Numbered from the stretch's first letter, positions 1-10,842 are shown. The stretch is 64,000 bases of DNA from Streptomyces sp. ST2-7A (GCF_021390475.1 NZ_JAJUWS010000016.1:1-64000), one strand, 5' to 3'. Program-made: numbers and translations. Notes: generated by a model from the sequence alone, not told the origin.

Positions 1-397
1 CGAGGCGTTTGGTGGTGCGGTCGTGGTCGGGGCGACCGCTGGTGACCTCGGTGACCATGGTGATGCCGGTCGGGTCCATCCAGGGCGGGGCTCCCCGGAA
101 GACCCGCAGCTCACGCGGGGCGAAGGTGATGTCCGGGATGACGCGGTTCGGAGAGGTCGAGCCGAGGACCAGGCCGGTGTTCCCCGACTGCTGCATCGGG
201 GTCGCCGAGCGGGCGTAGACCTGGCTCACCACGAGCTCGATCGCGTCCTGGTGGTCGCCGTCCGGGGGTGGGGTCACGACGATCTGTCCCTCGATGAGCT
301 CGGCCTTGAAGCCCTCGGGCACGGTGAGCGCCAGGAAGCCCTCTTCGAGGACCTCGTCCCGGGTCTGCGCGCGGTGGTCGGCGGCCATGACAGTCAT
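1..397 (-). CDS. Uma2 family endonuclease-like protein (3' end cut by window edge)
   Basis: The reading frame is open from the left edge, so only about 132 N-terminal residues are seen. It carries the hallmarks of the Uma2 (DUF820) PD-(D/E)XK fold: an early PEGFKAELIEG segment, a NRVIPDITF strand with the first acidic residue, and EVTS followed by DHDRTTK, which supplies the acid and lysine of the nuclease core. Uma2 proteins are very numerous in actinomycetes and have no settled cellular role. The start at 397 follows a GAGAGGGGG ribosome site; a second ATG three codons in (388) is possible. A second Uma2 gene lies upstream on the same strand. Confidence 0.85.
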   Translation of the reverse strand, partial: MTVMAADHRAQTRDEVLEEGFLALTVPEGFKAELIEGQIVVTPPPDGDHQDAIELVVSQVYARSATPMQQSGNTGLVLGSTSPNRVIPDITFAPRELRVFRGAPPWMDPTGITMVTEVTSGRPDHDRTTKRL

Positions 398-628
398 GGT
401 GCCCCCTCTCCGATACGACGACCAGTGTGGCGGCACCGGGGGTGTTGATGGGACGCGAGTGCCGATATCCACCCGAACGAGTGCGCGAGGCGCGGAAGGT
501 TGACCCCGGCACCCCGGCACCCCGGCCGCCGGCACGAAACCCCCCACTCTCCACCCCGAGCCCTCACCCCGGCCCGAGCGGACGGCGCCCGCCCCGGCCG
601 GGCCCCGTCCCACCCACCCCCGGGTGGG

Positions 629-1231
629 TCATCCCAGGTCGGTGGTGTCCAGGTCGAAGCCGAAGGGGGCCGGTAGGGGCAGCGGACGCCCGGTCGGGAC
701 GGTGTGCAGCCGGGTATAGGCCCGACCGGGTGCCCCGGGGTCGTCGACGGGCACGGTCGGGTGGCTGAACAACGACACCATGGCCCGCTCGCGCTCGATG
801 AGCAGGTGGAACGGGATACCGGCCTCGGCGTAGGCCCGCCGCCGCAGCGACTGTTCCTCCTCGCCGCCCGGGAGCGCCGCGTCCACCACCATCAGAACCT
901 CGCGACCCTCCAGCCACGGGGGTGCCCCGCGGAACAACCGTGAGTCCCGCACGGCGAAGACGGCGTCCGGCACCGCCCGCACGCAGGGGGCGTCGGGGCC
1001 GCGCCGCAACAGCAGTTCCCGGTGGACGGCGACATCGGTGTCCATGCCGCCCAGCCGCATCACCTGGCCGATGACGGTGCTGATCAGGTCGGCGCACTCG
1101 GGGTCGTGCCGGGGTGGGCCGGCGGTCGTCATGGCGACCATCGCCTCCTCCCATGCCCGGTCCCGGACCAGGAACCCGTGCCGACGGGCGAGTGCGTGGA
1201 GGGCGTTCGTCATCCGGGGGGTGGGGTGCAT
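629..1231 (-). CDS. Uma2 family protein with degenerate active site
   Basis: About 200 residues. The order of blocks matches Uma2: an N-terminal helix, VPDAVFAV (first acidic strand), VLMVVDAALP, the helix SLRRRAYAEAGIPFHLLIE, and the C-terminal basic and proline-rich strand block ending PLPAPFGFDLDTTDL. Two usual catalytic positions are altered: the EVxS strand reads VVDAA and the lysine before the AYAEAGI helix is arginine. It shares RVFRGAPPW-like text with its neighbour, so the two are tandem paralogues. The start at 1231 (MHPTPR) is weakly supported; an internal ATG at 1213 is equally possible. The long upstream open frame is composition-driven and rejected. Confidence 0.75.
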   Translation of the reverse strand: MHPTPRMTNALHALARRHGFLVRDRAWEEAMVAMTTAGPPRHDPECADLISTVIGQVMRLGGMDTDVAVHRELLLRRGPDAPCVRAVPDAVFAVRDSRLFRGAPPWLEGREVLMVVDAALPGGEEEQSLRRRAYAEAGIPFHLLIERERAMVSLFSHPTVPVDDPGAPGRAYTRLHTVPTGRPLPLPAPFGFDLDTTDLG

Positions 1232-1995
1232 CGGTGGAACTCGCTTCGCGGGGATCGGGTGTGTGGGGTGTTCCGGGGGTGCGGGAGCCGGGCTCCCGGG
1301 GGCCGGCGGGTCGGGCCGCCCGTGCGGGGACATCGTGGGTCCGGTACCGGGTGGGGACGGAAATGGTACGGCGCCCCGGACCGGCCGGCGGACCGGCCGG
1401 TTCCCGCTGGGAATTACGGGACCGACGGTGAGGCGTCGTGTCCCGGCTCCTGCGGCCAGTGTGGGGCTCGTGCCCGGGGCGCCTCCCCGAACTCCTCGGT
1501 CATCGCCCGAAAGAGTGAAAAGCCGGGGCGAAAAGGGAGTGGAGGGGTGCGAAGGCGTGAAGAGAAGCCAGGAAGGCGCGGGAGGAGGCGCGGGCGACGG
1601 GGAGTGCGCGGCCTCGCCGGCCGGGGAAGGGCCGGTGTGGCGGCCCGAACGGCCCTGGTGCCCCGGCGGCACCACCCGCCCGCCCGGCGCGGCCCTGGTG
1701 GTGCCACCGGTCCCGGCTCCCCTCCGGAAGGTGTCCGACGGGCCGCGCGGAGGGGCGCCGACAGGGGCGGCCGGGCGCCGGCCGGCACCGCCCCGGGGAG
1801 TGACGGGTTCCGACGCGCATGCGGAATCGCGCTTGAGCGTAGTAGACTCAACATTGTGCATGGTCGGGGCATCAGTCGATCGGCCCGTCGGGGGCGCTTC
1901 GGAAGCGGGCGTCCCGGAAGCGGGCGGTCCGGTGCGCGGACCGTCCCACGAGCCACCCACCACCCGACCGGACGCCGGAGGAGGAGAGCCCCCAG
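1232..1995. other. Intergenic region upstream of clpB
   Basis: Divergent region between the second Uma2 gene and clpB. It contains a purine-rich run around 1505-1605 and, near its right end, the HAIR operator and the clpB ribosome site. Open frames on both strands here are caused by GC content and carry no recognisable domain. Confidence 0.6.
1832..1852 (+). promoter_or_regulatory. HAIR operator (HspR binding site) of clpB
   Basis: The sequence CTTGAGC-N7-ACTCAAC matches the HspR-associated inverted repeat consensus CTTGAGT-N7-ACTCAAG in 12 of 14 arm positions. HAIR boxes are known before dnaK and clpB in Streptomyces, where the HspR-DnaK complex represses. A TAGACT hexamer at 1843-1848 inside the box fits the -10 pattern TAnnnT, so HspR binding would block the promoter. 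It lies about 145 bases before the clpB start. hspR itself is not in the window. Confidence 0.88.
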
Positions 1996-4602
1996 GTGAA
2001 CGCCGAGCTGACCAACAGGAGCCGGGAAGCGATCGGCGCGGCCAACAACCGCGCCCTGACCGACGGCCACCCCGACATCACCCCCGCCCACCTCCTGCTC
2101 GCTCTCCTGGAGGGGCAGGACAACGAGAACATCCGCGACCTGTTGGCCGCCGTCGAGGCGGACCAGGCGGCGCTGCGTTCCGACGCCGAGCAGTTGCTCG
2201 GCGCGCTGCCGAGCGTGCAGGGAGCCTCCGTCGCCAAGCCGCAGCCCAACCGCGAGCTGTTGGCGGTCATCGCCGACGCCTCCAAGCGCGCCGGTGAGCT
2301 GGGCGACGACTACGTCTCCACCGAGCACCTGTTGATCGCACTGGCCGCCCGGGGCGGGGACACCGCCGAGCGGATGCGCCGCCAGGGCGCCACGGACGAG
2401 GCGCTGGACGAGGCGTTCCGTGCCGCCCGGGGCGGCCGTCGGGTGGACTCCCCGGATCCCGAGGGCAGCTACAAGGCGCTGGAGAAGTTCGGCACCGACC
2501 TGACCGCCGCCGCCCGCGAGGGCCGGCTGGACCCGGTGATCGGCCGCGACCACGAGATCCGGCGCGTCGTGCAGGTGCTCTCCCGCCGGACCAAGAACAA
2601 CCCGGTGCTGATCGGCGAGCCGGGGGTCGGCAAGACCGCCGTGGTGGAGGGGCTGGCCCAGCGCATGGTCAAGGGCGACGTGCCCGAGTCGCTGCGCGAC
2701 AAGCGCCTGGTCTCCCTCGATCTCGGTGCCATGGTCGCCGGCGCCAAGTACCGGGGCGAGTTCGAGGAGCGGCTGAAGACCGTCCTGGCCGAGATCAAGG
2801 CGAGCGAGGGGCGGATCGTCACCTTCATCGACGAGCTGCACACCGTGGTCGGCGCCGGCGCGGGTGGCGACTCCGCGATGGACGCGGGCAACATGCTCAA
2901 GCCGATGCTGGCCCGCGGCGAACTGCGGATGGTGGGCGCCACCACCCTGGACGAGTACCGCGAGCGGATCGAGAAGGACCCGGCGCTGGAGCGCCGCTTC
3001 CAGCAGGTGCTGGTCGCCGAGCCGACCGTCGAGGACTCCATCGCCATCCTGCGCGGCCTCAAGGGCCGCTACGAGGCCCACCACAAGGTGCAGATCGCGG
3101 ACAGCGCCCTGGTGGCCGCCGCGACCCTCTCCGACCGGTACATCACCTCCCGTTTCCTCCCCGACAAGGCCATCGACCTGGTGGACGAGGCCGCCTCCCG
3201 GCTGCGCATGGAGATCGACTCCTCCCCGGTGGAGATCGACGAGCTGCAGCGCGGCGTGGACCGGCTGCGGATGGAGGAGCTGGCGCTGGCCAACGAGTCC
3301 GACGAGGGCTCCCGGCAGCGGCTGGAGCGCATCCGCCGCGAGCTGGCCGACCGCGAGGAGGAGCTGCGCGGCCTGACCGCCCGCTGGGAGAAGGAGAAGA
3401 GCGGCCTGAACCGGGTCGGTGAGCTCAAGGGGCGCCTGGACGAGGTGCGGGGTCTGGCCGAGCGCGCCCAACGCGACGGTGACTTCGAGACCGCCTCCAA
3501 ACTGCTCTACGCCGAGATCCCGGCGTTGGAGCGGGAGCTGGCCGAGGCCTCGGAGGCGGAGGAGGCCGAGCAGTCGGTCGACGGCGCCGGCCCGGACAAG
3601 CTGGTGAAGGAGGAGGTCGGCCCGGACGACATCGCGGACGTGGTGGCCTCCTGGACCGGTATCCCCGCCGGCCGGCTGCTGGAGGGCGAGACGGAGAAGC
3701 TGCTGCGGATGGAGCAGGAGCTGGGGCGCCGCCTGATCGGGCAGAGCGAGGCGGTGCGGGCGGTCTCCGACGCGGTGCGGCGCAGCCGGGCCGGGGTCTC
3801 CGACCCGGATCGGCCCACCGGTTCGTTCCTCTTCCTGGGTCCCACCGGTGTCGGCAAGACCGAGCTGGCGAAGGCGCTGGCCGACTTCCTCTTCGACGAC
3901 GAGCGGGCGATGGTCCGCATCGACATGAGCGAGTACGGCGAGAAGCACTCGGTGTCCCGACTGGTGGGCGCCCCGCCCGGTTACGTGGGGTACGAGGAGG
4001 GCGGCCAGCTCACCGAGGCGGTGCGGCGGCGCCCGTACACGGTGGTGTTGCTGGACGAGGTGGAGAAGGCGCACCCCGAGGTCTTCGACGTGCTGTTGCA
4101 GGTGCTCGACGACGGTCGGCTGACCGACGGCCAGGGCCGGACGGTGGACTTCCGCAACACCATCCTCGTGCTCACCTCCAACCTCGGCAGTCAGCATCTG
4201 CTGGACCCGACCGAGAGCGCGGAGCAGCAGCACGCGGCGGTGATGGCGGTGGTCCGGGCGACCTTCCGCCCGGAGTTCCTCAACCGGCTGGACGACGTGG
4301 TGGTCTTCGAGTCGCTGACCGGCGACGAGCTGGGGCACATCGCCCGGCTCCAGCTGGACGCCCTGCAGCGGCGGCTGGTGGACCGGCGGCTCCTCCTGGA
4401 GGTGTCGGACGCCGCGCTGCGCTGGCTGGCCACCGAGGGGAACGACCCGGCCTACGGGGCCCGTCCGCTGCGCCGCCTGGTGCAGACGGCGGTCGGCGAC
4501 CCCCTGGCGCGGGAGATCCTCGCGGGCGGGGTGCGGGACGGGGACACCGTGACGGTGGACGTCGATCCGGACGGTGCCGGTCTCCGGGTTGCCGGAACCT
4601 GA
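1996..4602 (+). CDS. clpB: ATP-dependent chaperone ClpB
   Basis: 868 residues, the usual ClpB length. Order: Clp-N double repeat (about 1-145), AAA-1 with Walker A GEPGVGKT at 207-214 and a [13 protein letters not shown]alker B, a coiled middle domain (about 400-520) rich in Glu, Arg and Leu, and AAA-2 with GPTGVGKT at 615-622. The M domain separates it from ClpC and ClpA. ClpB is a cytoplasmic hexamer that pulls proteins out of aggregates with DnaK/DnaJ/GrpE. The GTG start at 1996 has a strong GGAGGAG site. The HAIR box upstream indicates HspR control under heat or misfolding stress. Confidence 0.97.
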   Translation: MNAELTNRSREAIGAANNRALTDGHPDITPAHLLLALLEGQDNENIRDLLAAVEADQAALRSDAEQLLGALPSVQGASVAKPQPNRELLAVIADASKRAGELGDDYVSTEHLLIALAARGGDTAERMRRQGATDEALDEAFRAARGGRRVDSPDPEGSYKALEKFGTDLTAAAREGRLDPVIGRDHEIRRVVQVLSRRTKNNPVLIGEPGVGKTAVVEGLAQRMVKGDVPESLRDKRLVSLDLGAMVAGAKYRGEFEERLKTVLAEIKASEGRIVTFIDELHTVVGAGAGGDSAMDAGNMLKPMLARGELRMVGATTLDEYRERIEKDPALERRFQQVLVAEPTVEDSIAILRGLKGRYEAHHKVQIADSALVAAATLSDRYITSRFLPDKAIDLVDEAASRLRMEIDSSPVEIDELQRGVDRLRMEELALANESDEGSRQRLERIRRELADREEELRGLTARWEKEKSGLNRVGELKGRLDEVRGLAERAQRDGDFETASKLLYAEIPALERELAEASEAEEAEQSVDGAGPDKLVKEEVGPDDIADVVASWTGIPAGRLLEGETEKLLRMEQELGRRLIGQSEAVRAVSDAVRRSRAGVSDPDRPTGSFLFLGPTGVGKTELAKALADFLFDDERAMVRIDMSEYGEKHSVSRLVGAPPGYVGYEEGGQLTEAVRRRPYTVVLLDEVEKAHPEVFDVLLQVLDDGRLTDGQGRTVDFRNTILVLTSNLGSQHLLDPTESAEQQHAAVMAVVRATFRPEFLNRLDDVVVFESLTGDELGHIARLQLDALQRRLVDRRLLLEVSDAALRWLATEGNDPAYGARPLRRLVQTAVGDPLAREILAGGVRDGDTVTVDVDPDGAGLRVAGT

Positions 4603-4655
4603 GGGCGATGCGTAAGGATGGAAGTTCACGCCACCGCGTACGAAGGGACCCATCC

Positions 4656-5351
4656 GTGTCTGTCGATCCGTCCTCCATCCCGAACTTCGGTGGCCGCCCG
4701 CCGCAGTCCGGCCAGTCCGGCCAGTCCGGCCAGCAGGGACAGCAGCAGGGCCAGCCGAAAAAGCCGGTGGGGCCGATCCTGCCGGACCAGGAACTGGTCA
4801 AGCGCCTGCTGGACCAGATGAAGCTGAAGTACGTGGTGGACAAGGAGGGCGACCTGGTCGCCCCCTGGGAGCAGTTCCGCACGTACTTCATGTTCCGTGG
4901 CGAGAAGCAGCAGCGGATCTTCTCGGTGCGCACCTTCTACGACCGGCAGCACACCATCGAGGACAAGGCGCGCCTGCTGGAGACGGTCAACGACTGGAAC
5001 CGTCGCACGCTGTGGCCGAAGGTGTACACCCACACCCACGACGACGGCAGCGTCCGGCTGATCGGTGAGGCGCAGCTGCTGATCGGCATGGGCGTGGCGC
5101 TGGACCAGTTCATCTCCAGCACGGTGAGCTGGGTGCGGGCCTCCATCGAGTTCGACAAGTGGCTCGTGGAGACCCTGGGGCTGGCCAAGGACGCCGACTC
5201 GGCGGAGGAGGGCACGGACTCCGGCGAGGCCGGTGCCGAGGCGGCCGACACCGGGGCCGCCGAGGGCACCGCCGGTGACGACGGCTCCTCCCTCGACAAG
5301 GGGGACGCCGACGAGACGGGCGACGGCGACAAGGGCCCCCGGGCCGACTGA
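4656..5351 (+). CDS. YbjN domain-containing protein
   Basis: 231 residues. After a Gln/Gly/Ser-rich N-terminus coded by a 9-bp tandem repeat near 4714-4735 (QSGQSGQSG), there is a YbjN-type domain: ELVKRLLDQM, a VVDKEGDLVAPWE strand pair, FSVRTFYDRQHTIEDKARLLETVNDWNR and a long final helix. The tail from about residue 180 is acidic and looks disordered. YbjN folds like a type III secretion chaperone, but its role in actinomycetes is unknown. The GTG at 4656 is preferred over the upstream ATG at 4608 because of a well-spaced GAAGGGA at 4642-4648. It follows clpB by 53 bases and may be partly co-transcribed. Confidence 0.85.
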   Translation: MSVDPSSIPNFGGRPPQSGQSGQSGQQGQQQGQPKKPVGPILPDQELVKRLLDQMKLKYVVDKEGDLVAPWEQFRTYFMFRGEKQQRIFSVRTFYDRQHTIEDKARLLETVNDWNRRTLWPKVYTHTHDDGSVRLIGEAQLLIGMGVALDQFISSTVSWVRASIEFDKWLVETLGLAKDADSAEEGTDSGEAGAEAADTGAAEGTAGDDGSSLDKGDADETGDGDKGPRAD

Positions 5352-5386
5352 GACCCCTGTCCGGCCCCGCGCCGGGACCGACCCAT

Positions 5387-5420
5387 CGGGCCCCCGGCCG
5401 CGCCCGCGGCCGGGGGCCCG
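5387..5420 (+). terminator. Hairpin terminator after the YbjN gene
   Basis: Perfect 14-bp inverted repeat (CGGGCCCCCGGCCG and its complement) around a 6-base loop, 36 bases after the stop codon. There is no T-tract, as is common in Streptomyces. Confidence 0.75.
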
Positions 5421-5882
5421 CCGCTGTCGGGGCCACGGCTCGGTGAGGGGTCCCGCCCGGGGTGACGGGAGACCGGCACCGACGGGGTCGGAGGCCCGTC
5501 ACGAAGGTCCCGGACGTTCCGCCGCCCGGGACGCGCTCCGGGCGCTTGGCGGGCGCCCCGCGGGCCCTCCGCCGCGTCTGGGGACTCCACCGGGACGGGA
5601 CACCACCACTCGACCCCCGGCCGGCCCGGACACGACGGCGGTGTGACGGCTCACGCGGGAGTGACGGGCTTTCCCGACCCGACCGACCTCTCCCGACCCG
5701 GCCGATTCGCCGGGCGCCGCCACCACGGAGCCGCGCCGGAGTGGACACCACCACCCCAACCCGGGCCGTCCGGTCCGGTGGGCGCCCCGCCTCCGCCCCC
5801 GGGCCCGGTCGCCCCGGTGCCGGGTCGCCCGGACACGGCCCCGGGGCGGACGGCACGGCCCCGCCCCCGGACACACCGGGAG
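5421..5882. other. Convergent intergenic region
   Basis: Between the plus-strand clpB/YbjN unit and the minus-strand transporter operon. Only terminator hairpins at its two ends are seen; no gene is supported inside. Confidence 0.6.
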
Positions 5883-5905
5883 CCCCGGACCGTGACGGTC
5901 CGGGG
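5883..5905 (-). terminator. Hairpin terminator of the oligopeptide transporter operon
   Basis: Perfect 10-bp stem (CCCCGGACCG and complement) with a TGA loop, lying 60-85 bases beyond the last gene of the minus-strand operon. Confidence 0.7.
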
Positions 5906-5967
5906 CCCCGATGCGCTGCCGTCGGAACGCGGGAGACCCGCGAGGGACGGGAGGGTGACGGTGGTGC

Positions 5968-7005
5968 TCAGATCACCTTCCGGTCCTCCTCCGCGAAGTG
6001 GCAGGCGACCGGGTGGCCCGATCCCCGATCCACCAACGCCGGCTCCTCGGTGGCGCAGATCTCCTGCGCCTTCCAGCAGCGGGTCCGGAAGCGGCAACCG
6101 CTCGGCGGGTCTATCGGGCTCGGCACGTCGCCGGTGAGCACCGTCCGCCTGCGCTCGCGCTCCTTCCTCGGGTCGGCCAGCGGCGCGGCCGACAACAGGG
6201 CTTGGGTGTAGGGGTGGGAGGGACGCTCGTAGACCTCCTCGCGGGGGCCCGTCTCCACCACCTTCCCCAGGTACATCACGGCGACCCGGTCCGAGATGTG
6301 TCGCACCACCGACAGGTCGTGGGCGATGAACACGTACGCCAGACCCAACCGGTCCCGCAGGTCCTCCAGCAGGTTGACGACGCCCGCCTGCACGGACACG
6401 TCCAGCGCGGAGACCGGCTCGTCGAGCACCAGCAGCTTCGGCTCCAGGGCCAGCGCGCGGGCGATGCCGATGCGCTGGCGCTGTCCGCCGGAGAACTCGT
6501 GCGGGTAGCGGTTGCCGTGTTCGGGGCTCAGGCCGACCAGCGTGAGCAGTTCGGCGACCCGGTCCTTGCCGCCCTTGCGCCAGCGGCCGTGTACCTTCAG
6601 CGGCTCGGCGATGATGTCGTTCACCGGCAGCTTGGGGTTGAGGGAGGCCATCGGGTCCTGGAAGACCATGCCGGCGTCGCGGCGCGTCCGCTGCATCGCG
6701 GAGCGCTTGAGGCCGGTGATCTCCCGCCCCTCGAAGCGCACCGAGCCCGAGGTGGGCTTGATGAGCTGGAGGATGGCGCGGCCGGTGGTGGACTTTCCGC
6801 AGCCGGACTCGCCGACCACGCCGAGCGTCTGCCCGGCGCCGACGGACAGGGAGACACCGCTGACGGCCTGCACCTGCCCGACGACGCGACGCAGCACGCC
6901 GCCGCCCACGACGGGGAAGTTCACCACCAGGTCGGTGACGGTCAGCAGGTCCTCGGTGGGGGCGTCGACCGTGGCGGTCGCGCCGGACTCGGGGGTGGTG
7001 GTCAT
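5968..7005 (-). CDS. Oligopeptide ABC transporter ATP-binding protein (OppF/DppF type)
   Basis: 345 residues. Walker [10 protein letters not shown] at 65-73, Q-loop [11 protein letters not shown], signature [15 protein letters not shown], Walker [16 protein letters not shown]-loop AHDLSV, and the C-terminal oligopeptide/HPY region with the Cys-rich [14 protein letters not shown] segment seen in Opp/Dpp ATPases (often an iron-sulphur site). It should energise peptide uptake together with the OppD-type partner. Last gene of the operon; its ATG overlaps the stop of the upstream ATPase (ATGA) and has a GGGAGGAGGG ribosome site. Confidence 0.95.
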   Translation of the reverse strand: MTTTPESGATATVDAPTEDLLTVTDLVVNFPVVGGGVLRRVVGQVQAVSGVSLSVGAGQTLGVVGESGCGKSTTGRAILQLIKPTSGSVRFEGREITGLKRSAMQRTRRDAGMVFQDPMASLNPKLPVNDIIAEPLKVHGRWRKGGKDRVAELLTLVGLSPEHGNRYPHEFSGGQRQRIGIARALALEPKLLVLDEPVSALDVSVQAGVVNLLEDLRDRLGLAYVFIAHDLSVVRHISDRVAVMYLGKVVETGPREEVYERPSHPYTQALLSAAPLADPRKERERRRTVLTGDVPSPIDPPSGCRFRTRCWKAQEICATEEPALVDRGSGHPVACHFAEEDRKVI

Positions 7006-8237
7006 CGTCCCTCCTCCCTCTCGGCAAGGAGCTCGGCCTCGGTGCGGAAGAACACGGTGGCGTCCTCCTCGGCTCCGAGTCGGTCGCTGTGGTGGCAGGC
7101 GGCACGGTGCTCGCCGATGGGGCCGGTACCGGCCGACGCGGGGGCCTCGCCGGCCTCGGTGAGCCCCTCGGCCGTCCCGCCCACCGCCAGCAGCTCCGGC
7201 TCGTTCTCCCGGCACTCGTCGGTCACCAGCGGGCACCGGGGGCTGAACGGGCACCCCCGCGGCATGTGGATCAGCGACGGCGGGGTGCCGACGATGGGCC
7301 GCAGTCGCTCGGTCCGCTCGCCCTCCATGGAGGGGATCGAGCCGAGCAGGCCGGCGGTGTACGGCATGTGCGGGCGGTAGAAGACCTCGTCGGTGGCGCC
7401 GATCTCCACCGGCTTCCCGGCGTACATCACCAGGGTGCGGTGGGCCATGCCGGCGATCACGCCGAGGTCGTGGGTGATCATCACGACCGCCGCGTTGACC
7501 GCGTCCTTCACCTCGAGGAGCTTCTCGAGGATCTGGGCCTGCACGGTGACGTCCAGGGCGGTGGTCGGCTCGTCCGCGATGATCACGTCCGGGTCGTTGA
7601 TGATCGCCATGGCGATGACCACGCGCTGGCGCATGCCGCCGGAGAACTCGTGCGGGTAGGCGCGCAGGCGGCGGTCCGCCTGCGGGATGCCCACCAGCTC
7701 CAGCATCTCCTTGGCCCGGGCCATGGCCTTGGCCCGGGGCACCAGCTCGTGGGCGAGCACGGCCTCGGCGAGCTGGTCGCCGACGGTGTGCACGGGGTTG
7801 AGCGAGGTCATCGGGTCCTGGAAGACCATGGCGATCTTCCGGCCGCGCAGCGAGCGCTGCTGCTTGGGCCGCATGGTCAGCAGGTCCTGCCCGCGGTACA
7901 GCACCCGGCCGTGGACGCGCGCGCTGCGGGGCAGCAGGCCCATCACGGCCATCGAGGAGACCGACTTGCCGGAGCCGGACTCGCCGACGATGCCGAGCAC
8001 CTCGCGGGCGCGCACGGTGTAGTCGACACCGCGCACCGCCTTCACGGAGCCCTCGTCGGTGGGGAACTCCACCGTGAGGTTCTCCACCCGCAGGACCTCC
8101 TCGTCCAGCGGGGGCTTGGAGTCGGCGAGGGTGTAGGCGGTGTGCACCGATTCGGCGGACTCGGCGAGCGCGTCGCCCTCCCCGGCCGCCGCCTTGAGCA
8201 GGTCGTCGGAGGGCTGGAGGGGGGTATTCATGCTCAT
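7002..8237 (-). CDS. Oligopeptide ABC transporter ATP-binding protein (OppD/DppD type)
   Basis: 411 residues, longer than the common 330 because of a 45-residue acidic N-terminus and an extended C-terminus. Walker A GESGSGKS at 85-92, [12 protein letters not shown]-loop, [15 protein letters not shown] signature, [14 protein letters not shown]alker B, THDLGV switch histidine and a [14 protein letters not shown] oligopeptide C-terminal motif. Start and stop overlap the neighbouring permease (1 base) and OppF (4 bases), so translation is coupled through the operon. Confidence 0.95.
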   Translation of the reverse strand: MSMNTPLQPSDDLLKAAAGEGDALAESAESVHTAYTLADSKPPLDEEVLRVENLTVEFPTDEGSVKAVRGVDYTVRAREVLGIVGESGSGKSVSSMAVMGLLPRSARVHGRVLYRGQDLLTMRPKQQRSLRGRKIAMVFQDPMTSLNPVHTVGDQLAEAVLAHELVPRAKAMARAKEMLELVGIPQADRRLRAYPHEFSGGMRQRVVIAMAIINDPDVIIADEPTTALDVTVQAQILEKLLEVKDAVNAAVVMITHDLGVIAGMAHRTLVMYAGKPVEIGATDEVFYRPHMPYTAGLLGSIPSMEGERTERLRPIVGTPPSLIHMPRGCPFSPRCPLVTDECRENEPELLAVGGTAEGLTEAGEAPASAGTGPIGEHRAACHHSDRLGAEEDATVFFRTEAELLAEREEGR

Positions 8238-9232
8238 CAGGCACGCACCCTGTTCTGTCGGGGGTCGAAGGCGTCGCGCAGGCCGTCACCGATGAAGTTG
8301 ATGGACAGCGCGGTCGCGATGATGAACACGCCGGGCCAGTAGAACAGCCAGGGGCGGGTCATCATGGCCGTCCGGTACTCGTTGATGATCTTGCCCAACG
8401 AGGTGTCCGGGGCCTGGACGCCCAGGCCGAGGAAGGACAGCGCGGACTCCAGCAGGATCGCCGACGAGATGGCCAGGGTCACCGAGACGACGATGATGCC
8501 GACGACGTTCGGCAGCAGGTGCTTGAAGATGATCCGGGCAGAGGAGGTGCCGACCGAGCGGGCGGCCTCCACGAACTCCTTCTCCCGCAGCGCCAGGACC
8601 TCGCCGCGCACCAGGCGGGCGGTCTGGGTCCAGGTGACCAGGCCCAGTACCAGGCCGAGGGTGACGATGTTCTGGTTGCCCCACATCACCGCGACCATGG
8701 CGGCGAAGAGCAGGGTGGGGATGGTGATCATCAGGTCGGTGACGCGCATCAGGGTGGCCTCGGCCGGGCCGCGGAAGTAGCCGGCGACGGCGCCGATCAC
8801 GGTGCCGACCGCGGTGGCCACCAGACCGACGATGAGCGCGATCACCAGGGATATCTGGGTACCGCGCATCACCACCGCGAAGTAGTCGCGGCCGATGTTG
8901 TCCTGGCCGAAGGGGTGTTCCCCGAGGTGGATGCCGCCACCGCCGAGGAAGCCCGGCCACAGGCCCAGGGTGGGCCGGCCTCCGTTGACCAGGTCGGCGG
9001 TGTTGACGGGGTTCTTGTCCCACCAGCCCGGGATGGGGCCGGCGCCGATCGAGGTCACCGCCAGCGCGACGACGAAGGCGAACATCACCATGCCGGCGAT
9101 GGCGCCGCGGTGCCGCACGAAGCGGCGGATGACGAGTTGGGTCTGGGTACGGGCCTTGATGTCCATACCCTGGGCGGCATCACTCGCGCCGGGGGTCTGT
9201 CCCGGGGCCGCCGCCGGGGTGGGCTGCACCAT
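8237..9232 (-). CDS. Oligopeptide ABC transporter permease (OppC/DppC type)
   Basis: 331 residues with an Opp-C N-terminal domain ([16 protein letters not shown], first membrane helix) and the BPD_transp_1 region with about five more helices. The coupling loop [24 protein letters not shown] contains the EAA motif that docks on the ATPases. The extracytoplasmic loop after helix 1 carries [13 protein letters not shown], typical of DppC. Start at 9232 with AAAGGAG. It sits 12 bases after the OppB-type gene. Confidence 0.95.
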   Translation of the reverse strand: MVQPTPAAAPGQTPGASDAAQGMDIKARTQTQLVIRRFVRHRGAIAGMVMFAFVVALAVTSIGAGPIPGWWDKNPVNTADLVNGGRPTLGLWPGFLGGGGIHLGEHPFGQDNIGRDYFAVVMRGTQISLVIALIVGLVATAVGTVIGAVAGYFRGPAEATLMRVTDLMITIPTLLFAAMVAVMWGNQNIVTLGLVLGLVTWTQTARLVRGEVLALREKEFVEAARSVGTSSARIIFKHLLPNVVGIIVVSVTLAISSAILLESALSFLGLGVQAPDTSLGKIINEYRTAMMTRPWLFYWPGVFIIATALSINFIGDGLRDAFDPRQNRVRA

Positions 9233-9244
9233 GACGGTCTCCTT

Positions 9245-10756
9245 TCAGGACAGCCGGATACGGGGGTCGAGGTAGGCGTAGACGATGTCCGCGATCATGT
9301 TGAAGATCACGATCGCCGCGCCCGCCACCAGGAAGAACGCCATCACCGGGTTGGGATCGCGTTCGTTGATGCCGGTGATCAGCAGGTCGCCCATCGCCCG
9401 CCAGCCGAAGACCGCCTCGGTGACGACGGCGCCGCCCAGGACGGTGCCGATGTCGTAGGCGACCAGGGTGGTGATGGGGATCAGGCCGTTGCGGAAGGCG
9501 TGCCGCAGGATGACGGTGCGCTCGGGCAGGCCCTTGGCCCGCGCGGTGCGCACGTAGTCCTGGTTCATGACCTCCAGCATGCTGGCCCGGCTGTACCGGG
9601 TGTAGCTGGCCAGTGAGATCAGCAGCAGCGTCATGGTCGGCAGGATCAGGCTGCCGAAGGAGTCCAGGCCGTGCTGCCAGAAGGTGCCGCTGTAGTTCGG
9701 GGTGCTGGCGCCGATGGTGGAGATCGGACGCCCGCGCACGGACTCGCTGAAGGCGGCGAAGGACTGCAGCATCCGGTCCACGAAGATCACGCCGGCGGTG
9801 AACACGCCGGTGAGGATCGCGACCGGGACGGCCGAGCGCCGGTACAGCTCGCCGCCGACGAAGCGGCCCACCGCCCAGCAGATCACCACGGTCAGCAGCG
9901 CCAGCATCCCCATGAACCACCACGTGGGGTCGTCCAGGAAGGGCAGCAGCGCGAAGTGGGAGACCAGGCCGAGGGCGGCACAGATCACCGCCGCCTTCAT
10001 GGTGGGGTTCCACTCCAGGCCGCTGAAGAGGGTGGCGAAGCCGACGGCCGCGGCGCCGGCGGTCAGGCCGATGACGATCGGGCCCAGGCCCGGGTCGGCG
10101 AACCAGCCGGTGGCCGAGAGCACGGCCAGCAGCACGGCGGTGACGCCGGAGGCGACGCCGAAGGCCATCAGACGGGTGCGGCGGTCGGTGACCAGCAGCG
10201 AGGAGAAGACCATGCCCATGAACAGGGCGACGAGTCCGATCACCCACCAGGCCAATGATGGATCGGCCAACCAGTCGTTGAACTCGATGGCGCCGTACTG
10301 CTTGAGCAGGGTGGCCACCCAGAAGACCGGGAGGGAGAAGCAGACGAAGACGCCGAAGGTGACGCCCAGGTCCAGCGCGCTGTACTGGCGCAGCGCGGAG
10401 ATGACACCGATGCCGACGCCGATGACGATCGACAGGACGGTGGCGGCGATGACCAGCTGGAGGGTGGCGCCCAGCGCCCGCTCCAGCATGATGTTGACGT
10501 CCTGGCCGACCCGGTTGGTGCCCAGGTCGCCGGTGAGGGCGCCGCCGAGCCAGAGGAAGTAGCGGGCCACGACGGGTTTGTCGAGGTTCATCCGCTCGGT
10601 CCGGTCGGCGATGGCCGCCGCCCGGTCCTGCGGGGGGAGTTCCCTGAGGTCGGCCAGGGGATCCCCGAGGTTGGCGGCCATGATGTACACCACGAAGGTG
10701 GCTGAGAAGAAGATCAGCACCGAGGTGACGAGTCGCCGCGCGATGAAGGCAAGCAT
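9245..10756 (-). CDS. Oligopeptide ABC transporter permease (OppB/DppB type) with large membrane insertion
   Basis: 503 residues against about 310-330 for usual OppB. The N-terminus (IARRLVTSVLIFFSATFVVYI) and the C-terminal half with the EAA loop (DYVRTARAKGLPERTVILRHA) are standard. Between SLPVFWVATLL (about 165) and LILPTMTLLLISLASYTRYS (about 340) there is an extra stretch of roughly 160 residues with five or so hydrophobic helices, replacing the short periplasmic loop. It forms the translocation pore with the OppC-type subunit. Start at 10756 after CAGGAG. A strong hairpin separates it from the binding-protein gene. Confidence 0.93.
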   Translation of the reverse strand: MLAFIARRLVTSVLIFFSATFVVYIMAANLGDPLADLRELPPQDRAAAIADRTERMNLDKPVVARYFLWLGGALTGDLGTNRVGQDVNIMLERALGATLQLVIAATVLSIVIGVGIGVISALRQYSALDLGVTFGVFVCFSLPVFWVATLLKQYGAIEFNDWLADPSLAWWVIGLVALFMGMVFSSLLVTDRRTRLMAFGVASGVTAVLLAVLSATGWFADPGLGPIVIGLTAGAAAVGFATLFSGLEWNPTMKAAVICAALGLVSHFALLPFLDDPTWWFMGMLALLTVVICWAVGRFVGGELYRRSAVPVAILTGVFTAGVIFVDRMLQSFAAFSESVRGRPISTIGASTPNYSGTFWQHGLDSFGSLILPTMTLLLISLASYTRYSRASMLEVMNQDYVRTARAKGLPERTVILRHAFRNGLIPITTLVAYDIGTVLGGAVVTEAVFGWRAMGDLLITGINERDPNPVMAFFLVAGAAIVIFNMIADIVYAYLDPRIRLS

Positions 10757-10842
10757 GACGCTGACTCCTGGAGTTCAGGAAGGGAAACCGGAGCGGAGCG
10801 CGGACCGCTCGAGACGGGTCGGGACGCGGGCCCGACGTGCGG

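Noticed and set aside
1414..4653. 1079-residue open frame antisense to clpB
   Set aside because: Mirror of a well-identified gene; no domain, composition-driven.
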